Shown here piece after piece: positions 26,252 through 35,175 of a stretch of DNA of 64,000 nt (positions within the stretch are counted from its first letter, which is position 1; each line of letters starts with the position of its first letter). A program made the position numbers and the translations under genes. The notes beneath the pieces are model-generated. The model was not told the origin of the DNA and made no database searches. It worked only from the letters and a program-made list of their open reading frames with translations. This stretch comes from Chloroflexota bacterium (GTDB taxonomy: Bacteria > Chloroflexota > UBA11872): NCBI GenBank assembly GCA_026708035.1, contig JAPOVQ010000001.1:87970-151969 (forward strand), written 5' to 3'.

Positions 26252-28894
26252 ATGGCCCTGGGCATTCTCAAACACCTCGTCGGCGACGATGCCGAGCGCA
26301 CTGCGCGACAGCTTCGACCTCGCGTGGCCGAGATCAACGACCTGGAACCCGAGACGCAGCGGCTCTCGGATCGGGAGCTGCTTGGCGTAACCGACGAGCT
26401 GCGCCAGCAGCTGGCGTCCGGCGAGTCGCTGGACGACCTGCTGCCGGAGGCCTTTGCCGCCGTGCGCGAGGCCGTGCGCCGGCACACGGGCGAGCGGCAG
26501 TTCGACGTGCAGCTGATGGGCGGGATGGTGCTGCACGACGGCGACATTGCCGAGATGCGCACCGGTGAGGGCAAGACGTCGGTGGCGGCATTGGCCGCCT
26601 ATCTCAACGCGCTCGAAGGCCGCGGCGTGCACATCGTGACGGTGAACGACTACCTGGCGGCGCGCGACGCCGGCTGGTACGGCCGCGCCCTCGTGGAGCG
26701 CTTGGGGCTGACCGCCGGCGTGATCCAGCACGACTTGCCGCCCGACGATCGGCGCGCGGCCTATGCGGCCGACCTGACTTACGGCACGAACAACGAGTTC
26801 GGGTTCGACTACCTGCGCGACAACATGGTGCACGACCTGGCGCACCGGGTGCAGCGCGGGCTCAACTACGCCATCGTGGACGAGGTCGACAACATCCTCA
26901 TCGACGAGGCTCGGACGCCGCTCATCATCTCGGGGGCCGCCGAGGAGTCCACCGAGCACTACTACCAGTTTGCGGGGCTCGTGACGCGGCTGGATGCGGC
27001 CACGGACTTCACCGTCGATCTGAAGCTCCGCGCCGTATCACTGACGGAAGTGGGCATCTCGAAGATGGAGCGGCTGCTCAAGGTCGACAACCTGTACGAC
27101 GAAAAGTCGTTCCAGCTCGTTCACTACCTGGAGCAGGCGCTGCGCGCGCAGGTGATGTACACGCGCGGCAAGGACTACGTGCTGTTTGCGAACGGCCAAG
27201 TCATCGATGGCCGCGATCGCCGGGCCGAGGTGGTGATCGTGGACGAGTTCACGGGCCGTCTGATGCACGGGCGGCGCTTCAGCGACGGCTTGCACCAGGC
27301 GATCGAGGCCAAGGAAAACGTCGCCGTGCAGCGCGAGAGCCAGACGATGGCCACGGTGACGTTCCAAAACTACTTCCGCATGTACGAGAAGCTCGCCGGC
27401 ATGACGGGTACCGCCAAAACGGAAGAGCAAGAGTTTCAGACCATCTACGACCTCAACGTGCGGGTGATCCCGACGCATCGCGAGATGATCCGGGACGACG
27501 CCCCCGACCTCGTCTATGCCTCGGCCAAGGCTCGTGACCGGGCGGTGATCAGCGGCATCGTCGCGTCCTACCGCGAGCGGCGGCCCGTACTCGTCGGCAC
27601 GACGTCGATCGAAAAGTCCGAGGAGCTGAGCGGCATGCTGCGGCGCGAGGGCGTGGTGCACAACGTGCTCAACGCCAAGTACCACGCGCAGGAGGCGCAG
27701 ATCGTGGCCGAGGCGGGCCGGCTGGACGCGGTCACCATTGCCACGAACATGGCGGGCCGCGGCACGGACATCATCCTGGGCGGTCGGCCCGAGGGGCGCT
27801 CAGCCGCGCAGTGGCAGGCGGAGCACGACCAGGTCATCGAGCTTGGCGGGCTGCATGTCCTCGGCACCGAGCGGCACGACGCCCGCCGGATCGACAACCA
27901 GCTGCGCGGTCGTTCCGGCCGCCAGGGCGACCCCGGCGCCAGCCAGTTCTTCGTGTCGCTGGAAGACGAGCTGATGCGGCGGTTCGGCTCGGATCGCATC
28001 CAGGGGCTGATGCAGCGGCTGGGCGTGGAAGAGGACCAGCCGATCGAGAGCGGCATGGTGACGAAGGCGCTTGAATCCGCCCAGACCAAGGTGGAGGCCC
28101 ACAACTACGAGACGCGCAAGTACGTCATCGAGTTCGACAACGTGGTGAACCGGCAGCGCGGCGTGATCTACCAGCAGCGCGATCGCATCATCAAGGCCGA
28201 AGACCTGGTCGACATGGTGGACGAGATGCTCGAGCGCGAAGTCGACCACCTGGTGGACGCGCACGACATCTCCCCGCAAACGGAACCGGAGGAGCTGGAA
28301 GAGCTGGTGCAGTCATATCTGGCGATCAGCGGCGGACCCGCCCGCGGCCTGCGGGCGGACGATTTCGAAGGGCTGCGCGCGGACGACCTGCGCGAAGCGC
28401 TGCAAGCCCGCGCCCACGAGGATTGGCGTCGCAAGATCGACGAGCTGCCGGATGACGCCGTGCAGCCGCTGCTGCGCTGGATCATGCTCCAAAACACGGA
28501 CTATCTCTGGGTACAGCATCTGACCGCCATCGAAGACGTGCGGCAGGGCATCGGGCTGCGCGCTTACGGGCAGCAGGACCCGCTGGTGGCCTTCAAGCGC
28601 GAAGGCTTTCAGATGTTCGAGCAGCTGATGACCACCATGCAGTCCGACATCTTGCGGCGCGTGTTTCGCGCGCAGGTGCAGCAGCAGCTCCCGGCCAGCA
28701 CCGTCCTTTCGCGGCACCGGGAGCAGGCCGCCGCGGCGACACCAGCGGCACCGGCGGCGGGCGCCAGCCGAGCCAACGGCAGCGGGGGCCAGGCGCCGCG
28801 GCTGACGCGGCGCGAGCGCCGACGCCGGGAACGCGACGAGAAGAAGCGCGCCAAGCGCCAGGCGCGACGCGGCAAGAAAGTCCGGTCCGGCTAG
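26252..28894 (+). CDS. secA: Protein translocase motor subunit SecA
   Basis: 880 residues. The ATPase drives unfolded preproteins through SecYEG. Domains in order: NBD1 with Walker A RTGEGKT (103-109) and DEVDNILIDEARTPLIISG (from 210); preprotein cross-linking domain; NBD2 with NMAGRGTDIILGG and RIDNQLRGRSGRQGDPG; helical wing and scaffold (VMTLQNTDYLW-like segment, here ILQ variant IMLQNTDYLWVQHL). The C-terminus lacks the CxCxSGxxxxxCHG zinc motif used for SecB and phospholipid contact. Instead it has an Ala/Pro linker and a Lys/Arg-rich tail (TRRERRRRERDEKKRAKRQ). The ATG at 26252 gives the usual N-terminus. prfB follows 11 bp later, a frequent gene order. Confidence 0.96.
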   Translation: MALGILKHLVGDDAERTARQLRPRVAEINDLEPETQRLSDRELLGVTDELRQQLASGESLDDLLPEAFAAVREAVRRHTGERQFDVQLMGGMVLHDGDIAEMRTGEGKTSVAALAAYLNALEGRGVHIVTVNDYLAARDAGWYGRALVERLGLTAGVIQHDLPPDDRRAAYAADLTYGTNNEFGFDYLRDNMVHDLAHRVQRGLNYAIVDEVDNILIDEARTPLIISGAAEESTEHYYQFAGLVTRLDAATDFTVDLKLRAVSLTEVGISKMERLLKVDNLYDEKSFQLVHYLEQALRAQVMYTRGKDYVLFANGQVIDGRDRRAEVVIVDEFTGRLMHGRRFSDGLHQAIEAKENVAVQRESQTMATVTFQNYFRMYEKLAGMTGTAKTEEQEFQTIYDLNVRVIPTHREMIRDDAPDLVYASAKARDRAVISGIVASYRERRPVLVGTTSIEKSEELSGMLRREGVVHNVLNAKYHAQEAQIVAEAGRLDAVTIATNMAGRGTDIILGGRPEGRSAAQWQAEHDQVIELGGLHVLGTERHDARRIDNQLRGRSGRQGDPGASQFFVSLEDELMRRFGSDRIQGLMQRLGVEEDQPIESGMVTKALESAQTKVEAHNYETRKYVIEFDNVVNRQRGVIYQQRDRIIKAEDLVDMVDEMLEREVDHLVDAHDISPQTEPEELEELVQSYLAISGGPARGLRADDFEGLRADDLREALQARAHEDWRRKIDELPDDAVQPLLRWIMLQNTDYLWVQHLTAIEDVRQGIGLRAYGQQDPLVAFKREGFQMFEQLMTTMQSDILRRVFRAQVQQQLPASTVLSRHREQAAAATPAAPAAGASRANGSGGQAPRLTRRERRRRERDEKKRAKRQARRGKKVRSG

Positions 28895-28905
28895 TCCGCC
28901 GCGCC

Positions 28906-30037
28906 ATGCCATCCGCTCTCGACTCCGCCGACGTCTTGCAATCCGCTCGCTCACTGTGCGACCGGGTGCGCGACTTTCGGGGGCATCTTTGACCTTGCGT
29001 CCAACGCCGAGCGCCTGGCCGAGCTAGAGGCGCAAATCGCCGAGCCCGAGTTTTGGGGGGACCAAGTCCGGGCTCGCGACACCATGCGCGAAATCACGCG
29101 TCTGAAGTCGCAGATCGAGATCTGGGACGAGCTTGAAACGGCAGCCGCCGAGGTCTTGGAGCTCGCCGAGCTGGCGGACGCGGATGACGCCGACATGCTC
29201 GGCGACGTGGCAGCCGAAGCATCCGCGCTGACACGCCGCCTCGATGCGCTCGAGACGCAGCTGCTGCTGGGCGGCGAATTCGACGCCCACGATGCCTTCC
29301 TCACGATCCAGTCCGGGGCGGGCGGCACGGAGAGCCAGGACTGGGCCGAGATGCTGCTGCGCATGTATTCGCGCTGGGCCGAGCGGCGCAAGTGCGACGC
29401 GACGGTGATCGAGGTATCGCCCGGCGAGGAAGCCGGCATCAAGAGCGCGACGGTGCAGATCGAGGGCGACTTCGCCTATGGCTATCTGAAGGCCGAGCGC
29501 GGCGTGCATCGGCTGGTGCGCCAGTCGCCGTTCGACGCCGGCAACCGGCGGCACACCTCATTCGCCCGCGTGGACGTGATTCCGGTGCTGGAAGAGGCCG
29601 GCGACATCGAGATCGACCCGGCCGACCTCCGCGTCGAGACCTTTCGGGCCGGCGGGCACGGCGGGCAATACGTCAACAAGACCGATTCGGCGGTGCGAAT
29701 CACGCACCAGCCGTCGGGCATCGTGGTGAGCTCCCAAAACCAACGGTCGCAGCACCAGAACCGTGAGGTCGCCCTGCAGGTGCTGCGCGCACGGCTGCTG
29801 GAACGCGATATCGCCGCGCGAGAGGCTGAGCAGGTGCGGCTGCGGGGCGACTTGAAAGCCGTGGACTTCGGCAGCCAGATCCGCTCGTACGTCCTGCACC
29901 CCTACCGCATGGTCAAGGACGTGCGCACCGGCGTGGAGGTGGGCAACACGCAAGCGGTGCTGGACGGCGATCTCGATGTCTTCATCGACACCTACCTGCG
30001 GGCGACGGCGCCTTCAACCGTGGAGCGGCCCTCATGA
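28906..30037 (+). CDS. prfB: Peptide chain release factor 2, with programmed +1 frameshift
   Basis: The gene is in two frames. The first 28 codons (28906-28989, ATG to CTT) end at in-frame TGA 28990-28992. Skipping the T at 28990 enters the frame that runs from GAC at 28991 to the stop at 30037, giving 376 residues. RF2 recognises UAA and UGA and releases the peptide. Seen: the SPF codon-recognition tripeptide in LVRQSPFDAGNRR and the catalytic GGQ at about 252-254 in AGGHGGQYVNKTDSAVRI. The N-terminus RVRDFRGHL-(shift)-DLASNAERLAELE matches the family across the shift, so this is not a damaged gene. It is preceded by secA and overlaps the next gene by ATGA. Confidence 0.95.
28975..28993 (+). 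promoter_or_regulatory. prfB programmed frameshift site
   Basis: TTTCGGGGGCATCTTTGAC contains the slippery CTT-TGA-C with an internal Shine-Dalgarno-like GGGGG three bases before CTT. It is nearly identical to the E. coli prfB site. When RF2 is scarce the ribosome pauses at UGA and slips +1 onto UUU, so RF2 sets its own level. Confidence 0.95.
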
Positions 30038-31335
30038 GGCGGCGCGTCGTCCGAGCCCCGCTCGTCGCGATGCTGGTAGCCCTGGCGCTCGTGGGGGCCT
30101 GGACCACGTCGGCGGCAGCGGAGCTCGATTCGGCGGTGCTCACCACGGACGTGGAGTTTGGCACCGGCATCACCTTTCGCCTGGAAATGCCGCATGCGGC
30201 CGCGGAGCCTGCCAGCGTCGAGGTGCGTTACGGGCTCCCGGACAGCATCGTGGTCCGCCGGTCGGCGGCGGAGTTTTCGGTGGCCGACGGGCTCCTGCGC
30301 GCCGCGTTCGCCTGGGAGCCTCGCGACCCGCTAGTGGTCGGCACCGAGGTCGAGTACCGGTTCGTTGTCCGTTCGGCCGATGGGTCGGAGACTCAAACCG
30401 CCCCGGCGGCCGTGAGCTATATCGACGCGACGCTGCCTTGGACAACTGCCAGCGAAGGCCTGGTCGAGATTTGGTATTACGCGGGAGGCGAGGCGGTCGA
30501 GATGGACGCGCGGGCCGGCATTCGCGCGGCCCTGGACATCTTGCGCGACAGCTTCGGCGCCGAGCTGGAGCGACCGACGCGGCTGATGCTGTACGCCGAC
30601 ATCGCGCAGATGCGCCGGGACCTGGGGGGTGGTACGAGTGCCTGGGTCGGCGGCGCAGCGATCGCCGATTTGAACGTCACCGTGCTGCATGCCCCGGTGG
30701 TGAACCGCGACCCGCTCGACCTCCAGGCCACAGTTGCGCACGAGATCACGCATATCGTCCTGGAACACCGCACGCACAACTCGTTTGGCGGTTTGCCGGC
30801 CTGGCTCCACGAGGGCCTGGCCACAACCGTGGAGGCGGAGATCAAGGAGCGATTTGCCTACGGCGACATCATGACAAGGCTCGTTGACGAGGACAATTTC
30901 GTTTCCCTACGCGGCATCACCGGCAGCTTTCCGGCGGACAGCCAGGCGGCCGTGAACGCGTATGCCCAGAGCAACTCGCTCGTGACGTACATCATCGAGA
31001 CCTGGGGAAGAGAAGGCATTGCCGACCTGCTCGAGGCGTATGCGGGCGGCGTGTCCGACAACGAGGCGGTGCAGGCGGCGCTGGGCATCTCGCTCGACGA
31101 GCTTGATCGTGCGTGGCTGGGCACCCATGGGGTGGACAGCCCGACATTTTCGGCGCTGACGCAGCCCGAGATCGCCGGCGCGACGGCGCCACCGGACGGC
31201 GAAGGGACGCCACCCGCCCGGCCGGCGCCCGACCCCGTCGTTGCCGCCGCGGCCGCGTTGGCCGTCATCGCGGCCGCGGCAACCGTGCTCCTCGTCCGGC
31301 GTGTACGCGTCGCGCGCGGATATGCTCGGTACTAA
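30034..31335 (+). CDS. Membrane-anchored zinc metallopeptidase (peptidase MA-like)
   Basis: 433 residues. An N-terminal signal sequence (VVRAPLVAMLVALALVGAW, cut near TSAAA) leads to an extracellular beta-rich domain. A gluzincin-type peptidase domain follows, with AHEITHIVLEHRT (HExxH) and a downstream Glu in WLHEGLATTVEAE, the peptidase MA arrangement. The C-terminal region LGISLDELDRAWLG is helical, then a Pro-rich linker and one membrane anchor (about 400-420, VVAAAAALAVIAAAATVLLV) before RRVRVARGY. The protein would act on the outer face of the membrane; its substrate is unknown. The ATG overlaps the prfB stop (ATGA). Downstream ftsEX and ctpA suggest envelope work, which is inference. 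Confidence 0.85.
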   Translation: MRRRVVRAPLVAMLVALALVGAWTTSAAAELDSAVLTTDVEFGTGITFRLEMPHAAAEPASVEVRYGLPDSIVVRRSAAEFSVADGLLRAAFAWEPRDPLVVGTEVEYRFVVRSADGSETQTAPAAVSYIDATLPWTTASEGLVEIWYYAGGEAVEMDARAGIRAALDILRDSFGAELERPTRLMLYADIAQMRRDLGGGTSAWVGGAAIADLNVTVLHAPVVNRDPLDLQATVAHEITHIVLEHRTHNSFGGLPAWLHEGLATTVEAEIKERFAYGDIMTRLVDEDNFVSLRGITGSFPADSQAAVNAYAQSNSLVTYIIETWGREGIADLLEAYAGGVSDNEAVQAALGISLDELDRAWLGTHGVDSPTFSALTQPEIAGATAPPDGEGTPPARPAPDPVVAAAAALAVIAAAATVLLVRRVRVARGYARY

Positions 31336-31401
31336 CGTGAGCCGGGACGGAATTCTCCAGCATCTCCGGGCACCGATCCGTGTGCGGCGCGGGCGACAGC
31401 C

Positions 31402-32082
31402 ATGATCGTCCTGGAGGACGTGCACAAGGTCTATCCCAACGGCACGCAAGCACTCAACGGCGTGAGCCTGGAGATTCCCGAACGCGACTTTGCCTTCCTG
31501 GTCGGTCCCAGCGGCGCGGGCAAGACGACCATCATTCGGCTCATCAACCGCGACGAGACCGTGACTACTGGCAGCGTGTTCGTGGAAGCCACCGACGTGA
31601 CCCGGCTGCGGCGCCGGGACGTGCCCCAGCTGCGGCGGCGCGTGGGAGTGATCTACCAGGACTACAAGCTGTTGCCCTCGCTGACGGTCCGGCAAAACGT
31701 GGAGTTCGTGCTGAAGGCCACCAACGAGTTCGATCACCTGTCCGACGGGCTGGTGGAGGAGACGCTCGCGACCGTGGGGCTTACCCGGCGGACCAACCAC
31801 TACCCCCACCAGCTATCCGGCGGCGAGCAACAACGGACGGCTATCGCGCGCGCGCTGGTGCGGCGGTGCCCGATATTGGTGGCCGACGAGCCGACGGGGA
31901 ATCTCGATCAGGAGTCGGGCTGGGAAACCATCCAACTTCTGGTCCAACTCAACGCGCGGGGCACCACGGTGGTGATCGCCACCCACAACCGGACGCTGGT
32001 CGACACGATGCGGCGGCGGGTGATTGAAATCGAGCGCGGGCGAGTGGTTCGGGACGAGCCCGAGGGTGGCTACTATGGCTAG
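31402..32082 (+). CDS. ftsE: Cell division ATP-binding protein FtsE
   Basis: 226 residues, a single ABC ATPase domain. Walker A is GPSGAGKTT, the Q-loop [14 protein letters not shown], the signature [15 protein letters not shown], Walker [13 protein letters not shown], and the H-loop [11 protein letters not shown]. With FtsX it forms a membrane complex that activates peptidoglycan hydrolases at the septum. [16 protein letters not shown] at the start and ADEPTGNLD are typical FtsE. ftsX starts inside the last codons of this gene (8-nt overlap). The gap to the upstream metallopeptidase gene is 66 bp. ATG start at 31402. Confidence 0.93.
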   Translation: MIVLEDVHKVYPNGTQALNGVSLEIPERDFAFLVGPSGAGKTTIIRLINRDETVTTGSVFVEATDVTRLRRRDVPQLRRRVGVIYQDYKLLPSLTVRQNVEFVLKATNEFDHLSDGLVEETLATVGLTRRTNHYPHQLSGGEQQRTAIARALVRRCPILVADEPTGNLDQESGWETIQLLVQLNARGTTVVIATHNRTLVDTMRRRVIEIERGRVVRDEPEGGYYG

Positions 32083-32965
32083 GCTGCACGTCGCGCGCTA
32101 CCTGCTCGGCTCGGCGCTCACGGGCCTTTGGCGCAACCGCACCATGACGGGCGGCGCCATCGTCACCACGGCCATCATGCTCATCACGTTGGCCGGGTTT
32201 CTGGCCATCAACGACACCCTGAACCAGATGGTGACGGCGCTGGGACGCAAGAGCAACCTGATTGCCTATGTGCGCGACGAGGCGCGCCCCACGCAGGTGA
32301 TGGCGATCATCGACGATCTGCGCACGCGGCCCGGCGTCGGCGAAGTCCAGTTCGTGTCCAAGGAGGACGCGCTGGCGATCTTCGAGTCGCGGTTCGTGGA
32401 CCAGCGCGACATCCTGGACGTGTTGCAGAGCAATCCGCTGCCGGCCAGCGTGGAGCTTCGTCTGAACGATCCGTCCGTCGTCCCCGAGCTGGCGCAGGAG
32501 CTGCAAACGATGACCACGGTCTTCGACGACGTGGTGGTGCCGCTGGACGTGGTCGAAGAGGTGATTGGGATTTCCAACCTGGCCCGCGTGGCCGGCTCGG
32601 TGATCATCATTGCCCTGACCGGCGTGACGCTGTTCGTGATCGTGAACACGATTCGGATCGCCGTGTTCGCGCGGCGCCAAGAGATTGAAATCATGAAGCT
32701 GGTGGGTGCGACCGACTGGTTCGTGCGAGGTCCGTTCGTGGCGGAGGGCGCGATCATTGGCGGCGTTGGGGCCGGCATCGCGGCCATCGCGCTGGTGGTG
32801 CTCTACGCACAAGCCGCGCCGGTCGTCACGCGGATCGTGTCGTTCCTGCCGGTGTCGACTGACACCGATTTCGTGCGCAACCTGGCGGTCTTTACGCTGC
32901 TTGTGGGTCTGATCGTCGGCAGCCTGGGCAGCTATTTCTCGGTTCGCCGCTACCTTTCGGTGTAG
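32075..32965 (+). CDS. ftsX: Cell division protein FtsX
   Basis: 296 residues. One N-terminal membrane helix (GGAIVTTAIMLITLAGFLA) is followed by an extracellular domain (about 60-165; VMAIIDDLRTRPGVGEVQFVSKEDAL and ILDVLQSNPLPASVELRL). Three C-terminal helices follow, with NTIRIAVFARRQEIEIMKLVG, the FtsX signature region. The extracellular loop usually recruits a murein hydrolase. The chosen ATG (32075) overlaps ftsE by 8 nt and gives [19 protein letters not shown]; a longer frame from 32024 would intrude far into ftsE. No M23 hydrolase or EnvC-like gene is adjacent; a second ABC ATPase occupies that place. Confidence 0.92.
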   Translation: MARLHVARYLLGSALTGLWRNRTMTGGAIVTTAIMLITLAGFLAINDTLNQMVTALGRKSNLIAYVRDEARPTQVMAIIDDLRTRPGVGEVQFVSKEDALAIFESRFVDQRDILDVLQSNPLPASVELRLNDPSVVPELAQELQTMTTVFDDVVVPLDVVEEVIGISNLARVAGSVIIIALTGVTLFVIVNTIRIAVFARRQEIEIMKLVGATDWFVRGPFVAEGAIIGGVGAGIAAIALVVLYAQAAPVVTRIVSFLPVSTDTDFVRNLAVFTLLVGLIVGSLGSYFSVRRYLSV

Positions 32966-32976
32966 GGCGCGTCGGC

Positions 32977-33678
32977 GTGATCGTGCTGCAGTCGGTCACC
33001 AAGAGCTATGGCGACGTGCGGGCGGTAAACGGCGTCACGCTGGCGATCTCGCGAGGCGAGTTCGCCTTTCTGATGGGGACGAACGGCGCGGGCAAGACCA
33101 CGCTGCTGCGCCTGATTTCCCGCGAGGAGCAGCCGGACACCGGCGTGGTCCTCGTCGGGGGCGGCAATACCGCCGAGCTGACCGGGCCGGGGCTGACGCG
33201 GCTGCGGCGGCGCATGGGCGTGGTCTACCAAGACACGCGCCTGCTGCCGAACGCCACGGTGGCCGAGAACGTGGCGCTGCCGCTCCGGGTGCGTGGCATG
33301 GGCGGTGCCGATCTGACGTCCGACGTGAAGGCGGTGCTCGAGCGGGTTCGACTAGCCGACAAAGAGTCGCGCTTTCCCCGGGAGCTGTCGGGCGGCGAGC
33401 AGCGGAAGGTGGCCATCGCGCGCGCGGTGGTCGCGAATCCCGAGATCCTGCTCTGCGATGAGCCGACGGAAAGCCTGAGCGCCGAGCGGGCGGCGGAAAT
33501 CGTGGACCTGCTGCTGGACATCAACGCCGACGGCGTGACCACGGTGGTCGCCACGCACGACACGGGCACGGTGAACCGTCTGCGCCGGCGCGTGATCCAC
33601 ATGGACGACGGCTGCGTGCAATCGGACACATTGGTTGGCTCCGCGGCGCAGCCACAGCCCACGAACGGTCCAGGCTAG
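32977..33678 (+). CDS. Second, divergent FtsE-like ABC ATPase
   Basis: 233 residues from GTG 32977, 11 bp after ftsX. Walker A GTNGAGKTT, VVYQDTRLLPNATVAENV, signature ELSGGEQRKVAIARAVV, Walker B ILLCDEPTESLSAERA, H-loop VVATHDTGT. The order of motifs and MIVLQSVTKSYGDVRAVNGV place it with FtsE/LolD-type ATPases. The D-loop differs from FtsE: DEPTESLS replaces DEPTGNLD. The C-terminus adds about 20 polar residues. It could pair with FtsX as an alternative or heterodimeric ATPase; no other permease lies nearby. A duplication of ftsE is the simplest origin, but sequence divergence from the first copy is large. Confidence 0.85.
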   Translation: MIVLQSVTKSYGDVRAVNGVTLAISRGEFAFLMGTNGAGKTTLLRLISREEQPDTGVVLVGGGNTAELTGPGLTRLRRRMGVVYQDTRLLPNATVAENVALPLRVRGMGGADLTSDVKAVLERVRLADKESRFPRELSGGEQRKVAIARAVVANPEILLCDEPTESLSAERAAEIVDLLLDINADGVTTVVATHDTGTVNRLRRRVIHMDDGCVQSDTLVGSAAQPQPTNGPG

Positions 33679-33789
33679 GCCCGCACTGGCATACTGGCTC
33701 CCCCCCGGAGCGCCAGCGTGGGCTGCGCCACTGACCCGCACGCAGCGCTGCGCTAGGGTTTTGGGGCGACATCGCCAAGGGCTCCTCGC

Positions 33790-35112
33790 ATGAATCGCAA
33801 CCCGCGGACGGGCATGCTGCTTGCGGCCGCTGTCGTTGCCCTATGCGCGGTGTTCAGCGCGGGCTTCATTACCGGGACCATCGCCGGGGATCAGGGGACT
33901 CAGCCACGGGACCAGTTCGCCGGCGCCGTTGACCCCGAACTGCCGGCTGACGTTGACGCAGACCAAGATCCTCGTCCGCTGGCCTTTCCGACCGCGGACG
34001 CTCGGCCCGAGACGCCCGCCGAGTTCGACGACGTTGACTTCGCCCTGTTCTGGGAGGCCTGGACCGTCATTCAGGACCACTTCTACGGCGGTCCACTCGA
34101 CCCGGAGATTCTGCGGGAAGGCGCGATTCGCGGGCTTGCCGAGGCGACCGAGGATCAACACACGGTCTATCAGAACTCCGAGGAAGCCGAGCGCTCTCGT
34201 GAGCGAATACGCGGCAGCTTCGTTGGCGTGGGCATCCGCATCGAGTTGCGCGACGAAACGCCGTTCGTGCTCACGCCGCTGCCAGACTCACCGGCCGAGC
34301 GTGCCGGGATTCGCGCCAATGAGTTCGTCGTCGCGGTGGACGGCGTGGCCACGCGCGGGATGTCGCTGGCTGAGTTCGGCAGGCTCGTGCGCGGCGAGGA
34401 GGGGACGTCGGTAGTCCTCACGATGCAGCCCGAGGGGAGCGAGGACACGCGCGACGTCAGCGTCGAGCGGGCGCGAGTTCTCGTGCCGTCGGTCACGAAG
34501 GATCGGTTCGACGAAATCGGCTACGTGCGCATTGCCAATTTCGGCAGCCGCACGTCCGGCGAGCTGCGGCAGGCCCTGGACGATCTTGCGGCTAAAGACA
34601 TTTCCGCCCTGGTGCTCGACCTTCGCAACAACCCGGGCGGGCTGCTCGACGCGAGCGTGCGGGTCGCGGCCCAGTTCCTGGCCAAGGGCCAGACCATTCT
34701 GATCCAGGATCACCGCCATGAGGGTCGCACGCGCTGGCGCGTTCAGGACGAAGGGGGCGATACGACGACGCCCATGTTGGTGCTCGTGAACGGCGGATCG
34801 GCCAGCGCCTCCGAAATCGTGGCCGGCGCGCTCCAAGCGCACGGCCGCGCCCAGTTGATGGGCGACGAGACCTTCGGGAAGGGCTCGATGCAAGAGCTGC
34901 ATCAGTTGTCGGACGAGTCCGTGATGCGAGTGACAAGCGGCATCTGGATCACGCCGAACGACGTGAATCTCAACGACTCGGGGCTTACACCGGACGTGCC
35001 GCACGAGTCCTCGGACGGGCCCTACGGCGGCGAGGATGACGAGCTCTTGCAGGAGGCGCTGCGCCGGCTTGGCGCCGACCGCATTCCGGACGTAGACCCA
35101 AAGCAGCCGTAA
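33790..35112 (+). CDS. ctpA: Carboxyl-terminal processing protease (S41, CtpA-like)
   Basis: 440 residues. An N-terminal signal/anchor (about 9-33, LLAAAVVALCAVFSAGFITGT) leads to a spacer, an S41 N-terminal helical region (AIRGLAEATEDQHTVYQNSEE), a PDZ domain (about 130-215, VGVGIRIELRDETPFVLTPL) and the catalytic core. The core shows YVRIANFGSRTSGELRQAL, LVLDLRNNPGGLLDASV, the nucleophile Ser within NGGSASASEIVAGAL and the catalytic Lys in GDETFGKGSMQ. Such proteases trim or degrade envelope proteins outside the membrane and in other bacteria control murein hydrolases, consistent with the ftsEX neighbours. The gap to the ATPase is 111 bp, holding a CATACT -10-like hexamer. ATG start. Confidence 0.92.
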   Translation: MNRNPRTGMLLAAAVVALCAVFSAGFITGTIAGDQGTQPRDQFAGAVDPELPADVDADQDPRPLAFPTADARPETPAEFDDVDFALFWEAWTVIQDHFYGGPLDPEILREGAIRGLAEATEDQHTVYQNSEEAERSRERIRGSFVGVGIRIELRDETPFVLTPLPDSPAERAGIRANEFVVAVDGVATRGMSLAEFGRLVRGEEGTSVVLTMQPEGSEDTRDVSVERARVLVPSVTKDRFDEIGYVRIANFGSRTSGELRQALDDLAAKDISALVLDLRNNPGGLLDASVRVAAQFLAKGQTILIQDHRHEGRTRWRVQDEGGDTTTPMLVLVNGGSASASEIVAGALQAHGRAQLMGDETFGKGSMQELHQLSDESVMRVTSGIWITPNDVNLNDSGLTPDVPHESSDGPYGGEDDELLQEALRRLGADRIPDVDPKQP

Positions 35113-35175
35113 GCACGGTAGGCGGCATACGTCGGGCGGGGCCGGGACACGCCTGCGCCGACCCAAAGCGGCCGG

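Noticed and set aside
28906..28992. Apparent frameshift error or truncated prfB
   Set aside because: The slippery site and internal Shine-Dalgarno match the known programmed frameshift, and the protein aligns across it.
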